Below are positions 62,619 through 64,000 of a stretch of 64,000 nucleotides of DNA, piece after piece (position 1 is the first letter of the stretch; each line of letters opens with the position of its first letter). The stretch covers positions 47,586-111,585 of the forward strand of contig JAEZTJ010000083.1 of assembly GCA_023421505.1 (NCBI GenBank). Reading direction: 5' to 3'. The position numbers were made by a program, and so were the translations under genes. This DNA is from Bacillota bacterium (lineage in GTDB: Bacteria; Bacillota; Clostridia; Lachnospirales; Lachnospiraceae). The notes beneath the pieces are model-generated. The model did not search any database. It was not told the origin of the DNA and saw nothing but the letters and a program-made list of their open reading frames with translations.

Positions 62619-63854
62619 ATGGATATCAAAAAACCGGAATTACTAATACCTGCCGGTAATTTAGAAACACTGAAAACAGCTGTAATCTATGGTGCTGATG
62701 CGGTATATATCGGAGGTGATCTGTACGGTCTTCGGGCTAAGGCAAAGAATTTTTCCATGAAAGATATGATAAATGGGATTGAGTTTGCCCATCAACATGG
62801 CAAGAAGGTCTATGTTACCGCCAATATCACTGCACATAATCAGGATCTTGCCGGTATACGCCGATACTTTAAGGAGCTTAAGGCCTTCGGTGAAAACCGG
62901 CCGGATGCACTAATCATCTCCGATCCAGGTGTGTTTAGTATTGCTTTGGAGGAAGTACCGGAAATAGAACTGCATATCAGTACACAGGCAAATAATACAA
63001 ATTATGAAACCTATCGCTTCTGGCATAAGCTGGGTGCAACAAGAGTTGTATCTGCGAGAGAGTTGTCTTTACAGGAGCTAATTGAATTAAGAGCTAATAT
63101 CCCAGCAGAAATGGAGATTGAAACCTTTATTCACGGAGCGATGTGTATTGCATATTCAGGCAGATGCTTACTCAGTAATTATTTTACAGGAAGAGACGCC
63201 AATATGGGCGCCTGCACCCATTCCTGCCGCTGGAGATATCATATTGTCGAAGAGACCAGGCCCGGTGAATATCTGCCGATTGAAGAAAATGAGAGAGGAA
63301 CCTATATCTTTAACTCGAAGGATCTTTGTATGATTGAATATATACCCGAGCTTATAAAGGCTGGTATTGATAGCTTTAAGATAGAAGGCCGTATGAAAAC
63401 AGCGTTATATGTAGCAACCGTAGCTAGAACCTACCGGAAGGCGATTGATGATTATTATGATGATCCTAAATTATACGAGGAAAATAGACCCCGTTACATG
63501 GAAGAGATAAAAAAGGGTGTAAATCGTCAGTTTACTACCGGATTTTTCTTTGACAAGCCAACCCACGAAGACCAGATCTATGACCATAATACTTATGAGA
63601 AGGCCTACACCTATCTTGGAACGATATTGGGTGAAAAAGATGGTTATTATGAGTTGGAACAGAAGAATAAATTCTGTGTGGGTGAAGCAGTAGAAATTAT
63701 TAAGCCGAATGGGGACACTATAGAAACCATCGTAAAGAGAATAACTGATACAGATGGAAATGAGATGGAAAGCTGCCCGCATCCGCAGCAGATTATCTAT
63801 GTAGACTTTGGAACGAAACTAAATATATATGATATGATTAGGCGGAAGGAGTAA
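62619..63854 (+). CDS. trhP: tRNA hydroxylation protein TrhP (U32 family)
   Basis: U32 proteins of this type make 5-hydroxyuridine at tRNA position 34 with prephenate as oxygen donor. The 411 residues begin MDIKKPELLIPAGNLETLKT and show the conserved Cys block (CIAYSGRCLLSNYF, then GACTHSCRWRY) and FKIEGRMKTALYVA. AGAAAGGGA precedes ATG 62619; the frame upstream to 62538 overlaps the repeat gap. In Bacillus two proteins (TrhP1 and TrhP2) share the task; here one complete protein is seen. Confidence 0.93.
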   Translation: MDIKKPELLIPAGNLETLKTAVIYGADAVYIGGDLYGLRAKAKNFSMKDMINGIEFAHQHGKKVYVTANITAHNQDLAGIRRYFKELKAFGENRPDALIISDPGVFSIALEEVPEIELHISTQANNTNYETYRFWHKLGATRVVSARELSLQELIELRANIPAEMEIETFIHGAMCIAYSGRCLLSNYFTGRDANMGACTHSCRWRYHIVEETRPGEYLPIEENERGTYIFNSKDLCMIEYIPELIKAGIDSFKIEGRMKTALYVATVARTYRKAIDDYYDDPKLYEENRPRYMEEIKKGVNRQFTTGFFFDKPTHEDQIYDHNTYEKAYTYLGTILGEKDGYYELEQKNKFCVGEAVEIIKPNGDTIETIVKRITDTDGNEMESCPHPQQIIYVDFGTKLNIYDMIRRKE

Positions 63855-63872
63855 GAATCCTTCCGCTTTTTT
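63842..63872 (+). terminator. Intrinsic terminator overlapping the trhP stop codon
   Basis: GCGGAAGGA pairs perfectly with TCCTTCCGC, followed by six T. The stop codon TAA lies in the loop. Confidence 0.95.
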
Positions 63873-63874
63873 GA

Positions 63875-64000
63875 GGCTCTTTGTCAAGTCTTGGGGTGGG
63901 ATTCTTTGAATCCCCCTCAAATACTGGATGAAGAGCTATTTTAATGATTTAGATTCTATAAGCAGTTTTTGGGTACACTTAATAAGCCTGCCTAATTTTC
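63875..64000. mobile_element. Possible end of an ISL3-like insertion sequence, cut by the window edge
   Basis: GGCTCTTTGTCAAGTC right after the trhP terminator resembles, from memory, the terminal inverted repeats of ISL3-family elements, which begin GGCTCTTTG. A hairpin GGGATTC/GAATCCC lies inside. No transposase frame can be read in the remaining 125 bases. The element would continue to the right. Confidence 0.4.

Overview
The window looks like chromosome of a low-GC Gram-positive anaerobe of the Clostridia, most likely a Lachnospiraceae relative (inference). The grounds are AT-rich DNA, strong AGGAGG ribosome sites with frequent TTG and GTG starts, a Pta-AckA acetate pathway, a degenerate proofreading domain in PolA, ThiI without a rhodanese domain, and Firmicutes gene orders such as ireB-ruvX-DUF1292 and trmR-trhP. 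No prophage, plasmid or CRISPR array is visible. The right edge may enter an insertion sequence.

Layout. 1-2514: the tail of oligoendopeptidase F, a GNAT acetyltransferase and an orphan AnfO-family protein. 2602-9669: tmcAL and a glycosidase-like gene on the minus strand, then pta, ackA and yceD-rpmF. 9670-11573: a repeat-rich gap and an L,D-transpeptidase. 11772-17111: a lasso-peptide-type RiPP locus with B1, cyclase C, nucleotidyltransferase, HPr-kinase-like kinase and B2. A 43-residue precursor gene lies antisense in the gap between C and the nucleotidyltransferase (14049-14180, minus). 17296-21518: a YprB-like nuclease, a membrane-domain/cardiolipin-synthase fusion and a small zinc-ribbon protein. 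21607-29842: ruvAB, zapA, an RlhA-like U32 protein, an FtsW/PBP pair and a Nudix hydrolase. 30148-34348: a hydrogenase-like chemosensor, a secreted protein and a diguanylate cyclase. 34560-40675: a blaI-blaR1-amidohydrolase operon, a padR-DUF2812 pair and tRNA-Leu(CAA). 40779-49686: an anti-sigma-like protein, polA-coaE, an internally deleted WalJ-like gene, an ACT/UPF0210 pair and pepD. 49825-55539: an LCP protein, an M23 protein, the s4U pair (cysteine desulfurase and thiI) and an HPr-like protein. 55758-63854: mtaB, ireB, ruvX, DUF1292, fur, RNase J, a short MltG-like protein, trmR and trhP.

The most interesting item is the lasso locus. The precursor has a perfect ribosome site and a leader of the form W-x2-P-x-L ending in Thr at -2. 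The predicted core, SGIVILPIEILGVQGPS, has Ser1 and Glu9 placed for a nine-residue macrolactam and a C-terminal Ser placed for the neighbouring kinase. No export ABC transporter is seen beside it.

A second theme is tRNA/rRNA modification (TmcAL, ThiI, MtaB, TrmR, TrhP, RlhA-like). A third is a set of dispersed hairpin-forming repeats in at least three families. One family places its own Shine-Dalgarno in front of two genes.
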